Source: Nemophila menziesii
Taxonomy: Eukaryota; Streptophyta; Magnoliopsida; Boraginales; Hydrophyllaceae
Direction of reading: 5' to 3'
NCBI GenBank assembly: GCA_029959085.1
Contig: JARWIR010000015.1
Span: 9,237,017-9,301,016, forward strand
Length of the DNA stretch: 64,000 nt
The position numbers and the translations under genes were made by a program. The first letter of the stretch is position 1. Every line of letters starts with the position of its first letter. The notes below the pieces were generated by a model. That model saw only the letters and a program-made list of their open reading frames with translations, searched no databases and was not told the origin of the DNA. This document shows positions 1-9,307 of the stretch, one piece after another.

Positions 1-853
1 TTAGAGCTTGGTGAGAAATTGGGTTGGTCTACGTTCATGGTAAGACGTTCTGAACTATGTCATGAATTAGTTTTAGAGTTCTATTTAGGCCTCTTTAGCC
101 GAGATAGTAATTGTGTTCCGATTAGAGGAAAGCTAGTTCCTTTCACAGTTGAGGAGATTAGAAACCACTTCAAGTTTAAGAAATTGAAAGGTTTTTGCAA
201 ATTTGAAGACGGTTGCTAAACGAAAATTCTTTGATGAGGAATTACTTTTTGAGCATGTTTTAGACAAAGAGAAAGTGCAATCACATAAGGGAGAATTAAA
301 GACACCTTGGCCTTACAAATATCTTCAAGCAGATGCAAGAATTTGGCACAATTTCCTTGTCCCTAATATCTTTGGAAACACACGAACTTTGGATGTGACT
401 ATGAAGTACGCTCTACTTTTGGACTGTATTTTGAGAGGAGAAGAAGTTGATGTGGCACAGTTGATCTATGAGGAGGTGATACGATTTTCGGTCTCTCCAA
501 AATCAGTTTATAATGTTAAATTTCCAACTATGATCACGTGTCTTGTGCAAAAAGCGAATGTAGTATTGGGTGAAGAAGAGAAACTCGAATTTAAAGGGAG
601 TTATATTGATAATGCTTGGATCAAGGATATCTTTCGAAGAGCGGGTTCTACGCAAGTCTTGAAAGAAGAAAAGGAGAAAAATTGGCAAGAGAAGATAGAG
701 GAGCGTTTAACGAAATTCGAAGCAGCTCAAACTTCTTTAGTCAATGATGTGGCACAAATCAATGCAAATCAAGTGCACATCAAGAAACTCCTTGAGCAAT
801 TAACGAAAGGTCCAGCAATTCCAACCTTATATATCAATGATCCGAGGCAATAG
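1..853 (+). pseudogene. PF20167 / ATHILA ORF1-like retroelement protein, copy 1 (5' cut by window, frameshifted)
   Basis: This is a non-gag, non-pol protein carried by a Ty3-type element. It resembles the plant 'putative transposon protein' domain (PF20167) and ATHILA ORF1; its biochemical role is unknown to me. The frame running from the window edge to 219 holds the ELVLEFYLGLFSRD core and the VEEIRNHFKFK segment. The frame then changes near 208, where a few bases present in the inverted copy at 14,499-15,672 are missing, and it continues from about 203 to the stop at 853. The second part carries PWPYKYLQADARIWHNFL and a Lys/Glu-rich, coiled-coil-like tail (WQEKIEERLTKFEAAQ). The stop lies about ten bases before the pre-LTR region, so the gene occupies the env-like position just upstream of the 3' LTR. 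The start lies outside the window. Confidence 0.75.
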
Positions 854-863
854 CCTCGAGAGT

Positions 864-1744
864 ATGTTCTCTCTCTTCCTTACCATTTCTGTAAATATGT
901 CTATCTGCTAATTTTAATTATTGTTTTTCGAGTCTTTTTCGAGTCGTGGGGACACGGCTCATTTTTGAGTTGGGGGTGTGGGGATTCGTTGTCTCTCATC
1001 TCTATTTTTCTGTTTTTAGGTAGAAATTAAAATTTTTGATACATGGGAATTAGATGTAGAGTGTGTTTAATAGCTTGAAAGCATAAGCTCAGTAGATTAA
1101 TGATAGTAAGTGATATGTTTATGAGCTATGTATTTGTATGCTTTGAGTATTTGCAGGAAAACACACGTTGATAGTAAAGAAAAGATTAGTGAGCAATGCG
1201 ATAGAAAGTATGTTCAATCTCAGGGAACCTTGAGAAGTGTGTAGGCCGTGAGATCCAAGCTAGTTGAAAAACCATTTGATGAAAGTGCTAAAGGTAAGAA
1301 AATTATTAATTACATAGTGTAGAAAGTGATTAAGGCGGTTCTTTCATATTTTGAAGCCCTTGAAGCATTTTTATACCTTCTCACCTTGTGATTTTTGATT
1401 TTATATTCTATATCCTTCTCAGCCCCTTCTAGCCTTTCTAAAGCCTTTTTTGAAACACATTATAAGCCATATCCTTTAGATTTTAGGACTTTTCCATATG
1501 ACCCGCACTCGAATCGCGATGCATAGACAGTTGTTTTAGAGCTTGAGTTTGGGGTGGTGGGTCCACCATTATGGAAATTGTTATTAGATTGGGATTTTTT
1601 TAGCTTATTAATTGTGCTTGTGCTTTATATTGATGATGAGTCACAGATTTTTATTGTAAACCTTTGCCGGGGTAATAGTGAATGAAAAAGAAGCTTCGAG
1701 CTAAAATTGCCAACAAGGGCATTAAAAGAAAAAATATATATATA
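864..1744 (+). other. Ty3 pre-LTR region of copy 1, left of the Helitron
   Basis: This non-coding stretch lies between the ORF stop and the LTR. The same sequence occurs at 12,891-14,490 (minus), 17,297-18,938, 21,191-22,814 and 45,581-47,071 (minus). It contains the first hairpin-purine module (941-984) and ends in a short AT run that the Helitron entered. It continues at 5,834. No open frame is conserved between copies. Confidence 0.8.
941..984 (+). promoter_or_regulatory. Upstream hairpin plus purine box (module 1)
   Basis: GAGTCGTG-GGGA-CACGGCTC forms an 8-bp stem with a GGGA loop; one pair is G-T here and is restored in other copies. About five bases later comes TTGAGTTGGGGGTGTGGGGA, then a TTGTCTCTCATC sequence. 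The layout matches the hairpin and polypurine tract at 6,501-6,536, about 1.5 kb downstream once the Helitron is removed. Other copies are at 14,379-14,398 (minus), 17,376-17,395, 21,281-21,300 and 46,992-47,011 (minus, one mismatched pair). It could be a second or ancestral priming site; function is inferred. Confidence 0.6.
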
Positions 1745-1758
1745 CTAGGTATGAACCC

Positions 1759-1772
1759 GTGCCTGAAGACAC
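1759..1772 (-). other. Helitron 3'-terminal hairpin
   Basis: On the minus strand GTGTC-TTCA-GGCAC folds into a 5-bp stem with one G-T wobble and a four-base loop. CTAG follows after GGGTTCATAC. The wobble pairs only on the minus strand, which supports the assigned orientation. Helitrons use such a hairpin as the end-of-transposition signal. Confidence 0.8.
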
Positions 1773-1979
1773 TCTTACAATATTGATTTAGAAAAATAAT
1801 TTACATAGAATAAAAAATAAACTATAATCTATCTAACAAAAATTTAAATTATATGTTATCTGATAATGATCAAATTTCACAAACTTTTGTATTAAAGCTA
1901 AATGTATTCGATCTTCCACTTCTCTCCTAAACCCTCATAAATGTATTCGATCTTCCACTTTTCTTCTATATAGTTTATT

Positions 1980-2135
1980 ATATAGTTTATCACCAACCTG
2001 ATCAAAAAAAATATTTACACATTTAACCAAAATTAAATAAATATAGGAAACGTAATAAAAGTTGCATTTAGAGTAAAGACTGACCATTTCACACCCATAA
2101 TACTGCACAATGTTTGGATGTCTTAACCGGCTCAG
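1980..2135 (-). pseudogene. MAPKKK (MEKK/YODA-like) kinase fragment, two partial exons
   Basis: The exon at 2,135-2,085 reads LSRLRHPNIVQYYGCEM. This is the alphaC-beta4 segment of plant MEKK-type kinases, which contains the conserved RHPNIVQYYG. It is bounded by an upstream AG and a downstream GT. After an intron of about 87 bases, a further exon opens at 1,997 with VGDKLY, matching the next strand of the kinase N-lobe, then degrades into a duplicated AT sequence and stops. There is no glycine loop, catalytic loop or DFG. It is a captured fragment near the Helitron 3' end and cannot encode a kinase. Confidence 0.75.
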
Positions 2136-2217
2136 CTGTACAATTAATTTTAAAACCAACTTAGCATTTTATTACATTCCTAAATACAATCTAATGTACA
2201 TATGTATATATAGCAAC

Positions 2218-2317
2218 CTGCATGGCAAGAAGATCTAGTTCCTCAGTCACATGCCAAGCACGTTCTTTTGCAAAAATTGACACATGATCAGGCCCGGATA
2301 GTAAGCGATAAAAGTAT
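2218..2317 (-). pseudogene. Unidentified captured exon
   Basis: The minus strand has an open 33-codon stretch between CAG (2,318-2,320) and a CAG/GT donor at 2,218-2,216. It contains RLLSGPDHVSIFAKERAW and then HVTEELDLLAMQ. Amino-acid composition and splice borders look like a real exon, but I do not recognise the gene. It lies between the kinase and ELMO fragments inside the Helitron and may be a fourth captured gene or part of one of those two. Confidence 0.4.
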
Positions 2318-2489
2318 CTGTTCAAGATTATCAATTACCTATCAGAAGAATATCATATGACCCAAAAGTTTTACACTTAAGTGACACACATGATTGAAAG
2401 TAGAAGAATATCATTATAAATTAAAATAGTTTTTTTATCATTACAAATTAAAGAGTAATTTATTATATGTGTTATAATAATTTTTGCAA

Positions 2490-2780
2490 TATAGGGGGAC
2501 TTGTAGTGCAATTTTTTTTAAATTATAGGGACCTACGGTGCAATTAACTCTGGAAAGGTATCTATAGTCCATTTTTGCGTACTATAGGGACCTGTAGTGC
2601 AAATCACTCGGAAACAATTTTCAATCAAAAAAGGACATAAAGTGCATTTTTGCATACTATAGGAATATGTAGTGTGATTAACTCCAGGAAAGAACTTATA
2701 ATGCAATTTTTGCACATTATAGGGACTTGTGCAATTAGCTCAGGTTATAGGGACCTATAGTGCAATGAATTCAGAAACAA
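2490..2780. repeat. Degenerate tandem repeat of about 55-60 bp
   Basis: About six units share TATAGGGACCTRTAGTGCAA followed by a short spacer containing AACTC or GAAA. Isolated units recur at about 3,555 and 4,980 inside the same Helitron. Units vary in length and sequence, so the array is old. It has no coding potential. Confidence 0.75.
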
Positions 2781-2995
2781 ATTCCCTAGCTTTTTAGAAT
2801 TTGTTACACTATTAAAAAATAATTATGGTATACCTTGTGCCTCAAAATATTTGGAAGCATTCTACAGCTCATTACTTCAACTCCAGCTGCTACTCGAGTA
2901 CAAATACACCTACTGACCCTGTATATCGTAACTTTGTTAAGGGACTGTTTTGTAATTTGATAAAAATACTAAACTTAAACATTGCACCTGTAGTT

Positions 2996-3545
2996 GTAAT
3001 TTCCAATGAGATAAAACCTCCACCCCTGTAAATGTAAATAAGAACAAATAAATTGCATAAGGAGTCCTCCAAGTTTGATTTATATTTATTATTTACCTGA
3101 AATTTGTTGAAGGGTCTGATCATTGCCAACCTATTTCTTTCTGTAGTTCGGATCTAAGAGAAGGGAGTTGTCTATCTGGATAAGCTAATCTCCATAATTG
3201 TCTAAGTGCATCCTGAAATTAAATTAAATAATATATCAATCCACAATAGTCTATAATTTATTAAAATGACCCCTGATAATACGTACTTGATGGTCAATAA
3301 AACCACCATCAAATGGTATAGCTAGCCTTTGCTTCAGATCTTTCAGTCTTGATTCCTGTAATAATTGAATATTTTGAAATCAAATGCTAAATATATTATG
3401 TATGAGCTCAAAACAGCTGATATGTATCAAATTTCACTTGAGTGTTCGAATTTAATTAAGAAATTATATAATACCTGAAGTGGACTAAGTAAAGGAGGCA
3501 AAAGCTTCCCAATTGATCGTGCAGAAGTAAACGGTAAAAGCTTTC
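2996..3545 (-). pseudogene. ELMO/CED-12-domain gene fragment, four exons
   Basis: Four exon-like blocks with GT/AG borders read in order on the minus strand. The first is 3,545-3,475, ending LLPPLLSPLQ. The second is 3,355-3,287 (ESRLKDLKQRLAIPFDGGF). The third is 3,212-3,097 (DALRQLWRLAYPDRQLPSL, then KEIGWQ and SDPSTNFR). The fourth starts at 3,025 with GGGFISLE. This is the characteristic N-terminal half of plant ELMO-domain proteins, including the near-invariant WQG-DPSTDFRGGGFISLEN run. The Gly codon after WQ is TGA here, so the fragment is non-coding. The rest of the domain is missing. ELMO proteins act with Rac/ARF GTPases in other eukaryotes; nothing can be made from this fragment. 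Confidence 0.8.
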
Positions 3546-4335
3546 ATTTGCATTACACAGGGACCAATGGTGCAATTATTTCAAAACAAAAAAAATATAA
3601 TCCCAAAGAACAACATCAAAATTTGAGTAGAAAGAAGTTAAATTAACTTACAATTTTCATAAAAATCATTATAATTAAAAATAATTCGTGTCTGTTAAAG
3701 CTTCCAAATTAACGTGTAACTCAATATATCTGCAATTTAGTATAAGTGAAACATGCCTTGCTATTAGTTGGACTTGGTTCAGATTTCTCTAGATACCTGT
3801 CACAAAGAATGAGCAATAGATTGTGAGATTTGATTGTGTATTTTAGTTCAAATTGAAAGAATTTAAGCTTTTCACCAACTAAAATAAACAATCTAAATTT
3901 TTCCGACTTTGATTTTTCAAATCAATACACTCAGCAAGTAAATTATCATTCTAATACATCGAATTAAATATCAATAAGCTAAAAAAACCGATATTTTGTA
4001 TATAAATCGATTCAACATCACTAATTACTCATGATAATAAAAACCCAACTCAGATTTTGAACCAAAACACACTATTACATAGGCATTACTAATTAAACAT
4101 AATAAATAATGAAACCCAACTCGGATTTCGAAGGAAAGAATCAATTTTTAGCACCGTTACTAATTAAAAAAAGGGGAAAAAACAGAAATTGAGAGAATAA
4201 TTACCTTTGAATATCTTTCTTTTGGGAGAGGAGGCATTCGAAGATACATTCTTTGCAAAAGACGTGACCTTTAGGGCAAAATAAAGGGTCAATAAGCGGC
4301 TTCAAGCATAGAGACCAAGCATCGAATGATTCGAA

Positions 4336-4770
4336 TTAACCCTCTCTTCCATTTCGAAACAAAACAGTCTTTCCCAAGAGAGCTCCCATTACATAATCCT
4401 GCCAAGATATAATACAACTTTAGCTTATATTAGTAAATCCATATAATATATTAGGAAACTTACATTGAATAAACTTGAGGATATATGAGCATCTACAACG
4501 CTAAAAGGATCATCTAGTAAATATTTTAGCCTGCTTATATAAAGCACGTGCAAGCTGAATCCTCTGTTTCTGTCCGCCACTAAGATTCACCCCTCGTTCA
4601 CCTATTTCTGTTAGATCTCCATATGGTAGCAATTCAAGATCTTTCACTAATGAGCATTTTTCTAGTATTTCTTGGTATCTCTGATTATCCATGGAAGATC
4701 CGAAGAGGATATTATCTCGTATAGTTCCAGTTGATACATAGGTGATACTCCCGTATACCTTAATCTATAG
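4336..4770 (-). pseudogene. ABCC (MRP-type) transporter NBD1 fragment
   Basis: The exon at about 4,765-4,464 encodes [43 protein letters not shown] and the ABC signature [16 protein letters not shown]. The frame then slips by one base and continues as [13 protein letters not shown] (Walker B and D-loop) before a GT donor. Six residues of the Q-loop side (usually QTSWIQ) are missing. The next exon (4,398 to about 4,340) reads DYVMGALLGKTVLF. These are the middle and end of nucleotide-binding domain 1 of a plant vacuolar ABCC pump. Walker A, membrane spans and NBD2 are absent. The frameshift and truncation make it a dead captured fragment. Confidence 0.85.
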
Positions 4771-4799
4771 TAGACACACATATTTTACAGATTGAGATA

Positions 4800-5832
4800 A
4801 GTTTGCGAGTGTAGAAAAATGAAGTAAGAGAAGTTAAAAAACTTACAGTTCCACAGATTTTTTTTACCTCTCCAAGAATCTCCAAGAATCACTGCCAAAA
4901 GCTGAAAATAAATGGAAAAGAAGGATTAGTGAAATTGAACAATTGAATCCCTCCAAATATAGTGCAGTTTGTGCAAAATGTAGGGACCTATAGTGCAAAA
5001 TAACTCAAAATAAGAGGAGAAAACAAACCGTATGAATCCTTATACACTGGAGTGGAGACTATCGGGTCACTGAGACTTAAAACTTTATCATCAATCGAAC
5101 CACCATTCAAGCAAGGAATCACTGTAAAAATACCATTTACAACTCAATTCAAACCACCTCCTATCTCGGCTCCCACTAAAAATGAGACTTACAGCTTCAA
5201 AGCTTGGTTATTGTGCTTCGAACAGGCTGGTGATGGCCTAACAGGTAACGACGATGGAGGCTTGATAGACCGGCGGTGTAGCTTGGGTTCGACAAAAACA
5301 CTTCGATTGTGCAGTGTGGAGGAGCCGATTTCAGAGATTGGGTGGATTGTGGAGGAGCGGCTTGGTGGGTGAACGGAAGCGAATTGAGGTGAAGTGAGAG
5401 ATTGTGTGGCGGCGGTCTTCGATTGAGTGGCGGCGGTCTTCAATTGAGGATGGATTGGGAAGGTGGAGGAGCGGCTTGAGGTGAACTGAGAGAGACGAAG
5501 ACGGTGGAGGATAGGATTGATGTTGTCGGATAATGGAGGCGGATCGGAGCTGGAGATGTGGAGGGGGAGGGTTCTGAAGTGATTTTCTTTTGTTTTTTGT
5601 TTTCGATCGGTGAAGTGATTTCTTTTTGTTTTTTTGTTTTTAATCCAAGGGCTGAAAAATATAGAGGAGACATCAAGATATTTTAAACCGTGGATTGATT
5701 TTATATAATCTGGACCATTAATTGAAATGGATCTAAAGGCTGAAAATGATAGAAATTTGATCTGAAGGCTATAAATTATGGAGAAAAACAGGAGACATTT
5801 CGGGCCGTTGGCCCTTCTCCAATATTATATAG
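4800..5832 (-). other. Helitron 5' region without recognised gene
   Basis: Between the ABCC fragment and the Helitron 5' end there is a stretch of moderate GC with Ser/Thr/Pro-rich minus-strand open frames (5,443-5,189 and 5,676-5,440). It also holds a repeated GAGTGGCGGCGGTCTTC phrase near 5,400-5,440. It may be the 5' leader or first exon of a captured gene, but I recognise no domain. The last 130 bases are the Helitron terminal region. Confidence 0.4.
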
Positions 5833-5833
5833 A

Positions 5834-6500
5834 TATGAGAAAATTAGCGTGATATCTCAACATAAAAGAGAGTCATAGCTATTGAAAAAATTGATTTGAA
5901 AAGAAAAGAAAATATATATATTCGGACCGGCAAAGTGGAATTTTATGTGAACATCTTAAGCTTTAATTGGGTTATTGGGGATGCTAAATTGTGCATCAAG
6001 GAATTCATTGGGTTGAGTGAGAAGCGTTTTATGAGAGTAACTCAAGCTCTAGGGCGATTCTTTGATGGCTAGTGAGGAGAGAGCCAAAAGCTCACTCCAA
6101 ATTATCCAAATATACTATCATACCCGTCCCTAAGCCTACATTACAACCTTAAAGACCTTTTGATTCTTTGCTATGTAATTGAGAAGTGATTGAGCCATTA
6201 GAAATTAGTTAAGTGGATCTTTGAAAACTAGTGAAGTTCGATGAACAATCTATAGCTTTATTGGGGAACTGAGTAAAGTCCCAATCCTTCTTACATTGCG
6301 AAACTAATCTGATCTTGAATTCAAGCCGTGTTGACTGTGGATATGAGAAGTGTACAGGTATGTAGTTTATGAATATTATTGCATGAAATTTTCTGAGTTA
6401 TGTGCTTTAGGTTTATTCTATATATTCTGCTATGCTTTTTCCCTTGTGTTGAGAATTTTATAAGTATGTATTTATAGACTTCCCGTTGTTTTTATCTTTA
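5834..6500 (+). other. Ty3 pre-LTR region of copy 1, right of the Helitron
   Basis: This continues the non-coding region broken at 1,744. It aligns without a gap to the minus strand of 13,615-12,927 and to 18,240-18,902. No gene is seen. Confidence 0.8.
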
Positions 6501-6536
6501 TTGTATCGGGACGATACAACTTTGAGTTGGGGGTCT
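6501..6536 (+). promoter_or_regulatory. Hairpin and polypurine tract at the LTR edge (module 2)
   Basis: TTGTATCG-GGA-CGATACAA (6,501-6,519) is a perfect 8-bp stem with a GGA loop. The next base begins CTTTGAGTTGGGGGTCT, the likely plus-strand priming tract, and the LTR starts TGATGTCTCC at 6,537. Equivalent hairpins lie at 12,908-12,926 (minus), 18,903-18,921, 22,779-22,797, 45,598-45,616 (minus) and 63,087-63,105 (minus). The last has a different stem, CTTTGTCG/CGACAAAG, that still pairs fully. Confidence 0.75.
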
Positions 6537-8103
6537 TGATGTCTCCTCATTTGTGATAGATTTATGATAGGATGAGACATCATTTTTAGTGTTTTAGAAG
6601 TCAATAATGTCGATTTTCTTGAGTTTTAGTGCACTTTCCTATTTTGAGTCTTGATTTATAGAAATTATTATTTTTAGAGCATATTGGGTTTAATTGTTTA
6701 TTTAGTGTGTAGCTTTAAAGATAATTATGGAGCTTAATTAGAGTCCAAGTCAAAGACAACAACTTATGGAAAGAGATTTGCATGGTAATTGGAGATAAGG
6801 AAACAAAAGCTAAAAAGATGGAAAAGGAAAAGCTGCCTAAATCTGGGATTCTGCATACACGTCCAAAGATGTGGGTTTTTACCTAAGAAATAGGCCGATT
6901 TTGGTAATTTCCTGCTTTAGGGTCAAGATAATTCTGTTGCGATAATTCTTTGAACAAAAAAAAATAATTCTGTTGCGATTCTTTTGGTATCTTATGGAGC
7001 TCAAACCGACCAATAACGAAGAAGATATGCTCAAAACGGTGCAGCAGTGTTTATCTTTATTTCCATACGAATTTGAGTTGGGCTAGAAGTCCAATAACTT
7101 ACCTCTTCCTCAAGAAAACAAATTAGGTCTTCTAAACACCTATAAATACACCCTTATATCACTTGTAAATCATCCTTGCTTAGTTGAAAACCTTGTAATT
7201 AATTCTTAGTCATTGTAGAGAGCAAGATGATGTCTTTTGTAATTTCTTTTAGTTTATTTCCATCAGGTATGAACTAAACTCCCCATAGCTTGGGTTTTGC
7301 ATATGTATAAACTATGAAATCTAATTCTTCTATCTAAGTTTCTTTGGGAATTATATGTTTTAATCTGATATTAGCTACTTACTTTATATTTGTTTATGTG
7401 TTTTGATTTAATGTCTTTCCTAGAACTGATCACTTTAGGATTGTTTTAATAGTAGTTAGATGGTCTCCTTGACAGCGTGTTTAACTATTGAACCACCACA
7501 TAATGTCTAGTGTCGATAGTAGTTCTGACAAAACATGCTTCTAACTAGATAGTCATTAGGGTTTGTTTTAACCACCATATCACCAATTGATTGTAGTGTG
7601 CTGGATAGGGCCTTCGTGGCGTTTGATAACCCTATTTGAGTCCTCGTCTTGGTTGTGCCGTAGCCCCCTTAGTGGCTCTCAAGGTCTAAGGTATGGGAAT
7701 TTAGAATCCTAACTAAGTATACCAAGAGCTAATATTCTCCCTTATGAACTAGATTTATAGATAGAATTAGAAGGAGTAGTGCATACTAGCAAAACCTAAG
7801 CTATACTTCTCATCTCATAGTCTTAATCTTTTACTTTATTGTCTTTATTTTCCTAGTTTTAATTAGTTTACTTCTTGAATCTCGAATTTACTTGCTTTAA
7901 TTTTCTGTCCTCTAATTATTTACTTTTACTCTATATTTCTACTCACGCGATTAACACACTTAAGTCCCTGAGAACGAACTCAACTTATCATTAAAACTTG
8001 CATACGTCCTGTAATACTTGCAGTACTGTGCCTGTCTAGGGTGAGAGTGCGTAGTTTCTTGACTTATTTTAATCTTATTTTTATCACACCCTAGGCAACA
8101 CCA
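6537..8103 (+). repeat. Ty3/Athila-like LTR, copy L1
   Basis: Starts TGATGTCTCCTCATTTG after the polypurine tract and ends CAACACCA six bases before the primer site. Length is 1.57 kb, close to copies at 11,362-12,890, 18,939-20,465 and 22,815-24,340. The start is supported by the solo LTR at 25,130-28,604, whose homology stops exactly at this TGATGTCTC. It has a TATA box at 7,140-7,150. It is preceded by internal sequence and followed by a primer site, so it is an LTR shared between two rearranged element pieces rather than a clean terminus. Confidence 0.8.
7140..7150 (+). promoter_or_regulatory. LTR core promoter TATA box
   Basis: CTATAAATACA occurs about 600 bases into the LTR. It is conserved at the matching place in L2 (12,314-12,324, minus), L3 (19,510-19,520), L4 (23,388-23,398) and L7 (62,286-62,296, minus). 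It probably sets the U3/R boundary. Confidence 0.65.
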
Positions 8104-8109
8104 AGTTTT

Positions 8110-8122
8110 TGGCGCCGCTGCC
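8110..8122 (+). other. Primer binding site (tRNA-Asp), truncated
   Basis: TGGCGCCGCTGCC matches the complement of the plant tRNA-Asp 3' end with one C-for-T difference, as in Athila-type elements. Sequence after 8,122 no longer matches a 5' leader. It turns into minus-strand post-integrase sequence, so the junction falls inside or just after the primer site. Confidence 0.75.
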
Positions 8123-8368
8123 GTGGGGGTAGTCCGCGGGGTTCAAAACTTTGCTCCGAAAAATTTCCTCGCGTTCCCTAACTCGATTTCTCCAATTCCT
8201 ACACACCAAAAACACTAATACCTTCCTCAAATATGCATTATCAACTAAAAACAACTAAACTAAACTTAAACTAAATACATAAAAGACATGAAAACTAAAA
8301 AAACTACGGGTTGTCTCCCGTACAGCACTTTTGTTTAACGTCTTTCAAAGTTAGACGTGTTACCTCTG
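8123..8368 (-). other. Post-integrase region and rearrangement junction
   Basis: On the minus strand this follows the integrase stop. It includes the GACGTTAAACAAAAGTGCTG and GGGAGACAACCCGTAG phrases that commonly follow integrase in plant Athila/Tat elements. Bases about 8,123-8,170 resemble the GC-rich spacer at 16,121-16,350 (GTAGTCCGCGGGG and the AATTTTT-GGAGCA phrase). In the full element that spacer therefore probably lies between integrase and the PF20167 gene. Confidence 0.55.
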
Positions 8369-9223
8369 TCAAGATTTGCGAATATAGCCTCCCCAACAAC
8401 GAGTAAGGCTATGAACGTCAACTAATCTGCGCTTGACCCCAGTTTTGGGGCGAATTTCTATCACTTTGGCTGAAACAACCTTAGTGACAATGAATGGTCC
8501 CATCCACGAGTCTTTGAAACTTCGTGGCCTATTCTCGCGTCTGTGAGCTTTCCATAGAACTTCATGGCCAACCCCAAACTCAATGTCTGGCTCAGTATCC
8601 ACAGGCTTTAAGTGGATCTTTTCAGGAGGGACTTTGTGATGTGAAAGGCTGTGGATGATGGGAACTGTGGCATCTAACTTCCTCGGTTTCTTACCCAAGA
8701 CATAGAAGGTCTCGGATACATTCTTTGCATGAAGGGTGATGGTTCCTTCTTGGAAGTTGATCACACTTTGACTTGTAGCCATGAAGGGCCGTCCAAGTAT
8801 GATCGGAACCTTCTTATCTGCATCAAACTCAAGAATAACAAAGTTAGTAGGGATGGCGATATTACCTGCACGGACTAAGACGTCCTCCACTGTTCCCCAT
8901 GTCCTTTTCACTGAGTTGTCAGCAAACTGCAACTTCACTGGAGTTTTCTCTGATTTCTGAAGTCCAAGTCTCTCGAACACGGACTTAGGCATAAGATTCA
9001 CACCAGAACCCACATCGTACATCGCTTTCACCTTGAGCATACCATATAATTGAATAGGAAGGTTGAAACTTCCCGGATCTTTAAGCTTTGGTGGTAGCTC
9101 TCTCTCACTTCTTCTCGAAACCCTCAGGTTCTCTCTCGGGATCTCTTCACTCGCTTCTTTCTCAGGAATAACTTGCGTAAACACTTGTTGCGGTGTAAGT
9201 CCTCTCTTCACAATCTCAAGCAT
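8369..9223 (-). CDS. Ty3 aspartic protease fused to integrase C-terminus (RT deleted)
   Basis: This 284-codon open frame joins two distant parts of a Ty3 polyprotein. Residues about 50-165 are a retropepsin-like domain: LKVKAMYDVGSGVNLMP carries the catalytic Asp in a D-x-G-x-G setting, and VPIILGRPFMATS is the flap-distal ILGR motif. Around residue 190 it passes, without a frameshift, into VGHEVLWKAHRREN, WMGPFIVTKV and VNVHSL-type residues. That is the chromo-like C-terminal tail of integrase. Reverse transcriptase, RNase H and the integrase core, normally over 1,000 residues, are absent. The precursor could supply at most protease, so the element depends on partners. The chosen Met is simply the first in the open frame; the frame belongs to the gag region upstream. 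Confidence 0.75.
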   Translation of the reverse strand: MLEIVKRGLTPQQVFTQVIPEKEASEEIPRENLRVSRRSERELPPKLKDPGSFNLPIQLYGMLKVKAMYDVGSGVNLMPKSVFERLGLQKSEKTPVKLQFADNSVKRTWGTVEDVLVRAGNIAIPTNFVILEFDADKKVPIILGRPFMATSQSVINFQEGTITLHAKNVSETFYVLGKKPRKLDATVPIIHSLSHHKVPPEKIHLKPVDTEPDIEFGVGHEVLWKAHRRENRPRSFKDSWMGPFIVTKVVSAKVIEIRPKTGVKRRLVDVHSLTRCWGGYIRKS

Positions 9224-9307
9224 TTGGGCGTTGATATTTTCAGGTTGATACGCCTCTACAAATGTCTTGAGAACAGCGTCATCTTTAGGATTTATATCAG
9301 GAATAGT

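Larger units (their letters stand above)
1745..5833 (-). mobile_element. Non-autonomous Helitron carrying captured gene fragments
   Basis: Compared with the uninterrupted inverted copy (about 13,590), this 4.09-kb block is an insertion. On the minus strand it starts TCTATATAATATTGG at 5,833 and ends CTAG at 1,748-1,745. It is flanked by A and T with no target duplication, which are the Helitron signatures. A short hairpin (1,759-1,772) lies about ten bases inside the CTAG end. No Rep or helicase gene is present. Exon-like pieces of an ABCC transporter, an ELMO-domain gene and a MAPKKK lie in that order, all on the element's own strand, with splice sites still visible. This agrees with the known habit of plant Helitrons to capture and chain gene fragments. 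Confidence 0.9.

Noticed and set aside
9063..9248. Plus-strand open frames opposite gag and protease (9,063, 9,506, 10,655)
   Set aside because: Antisense shadows of the minus-strand retroelement genes.
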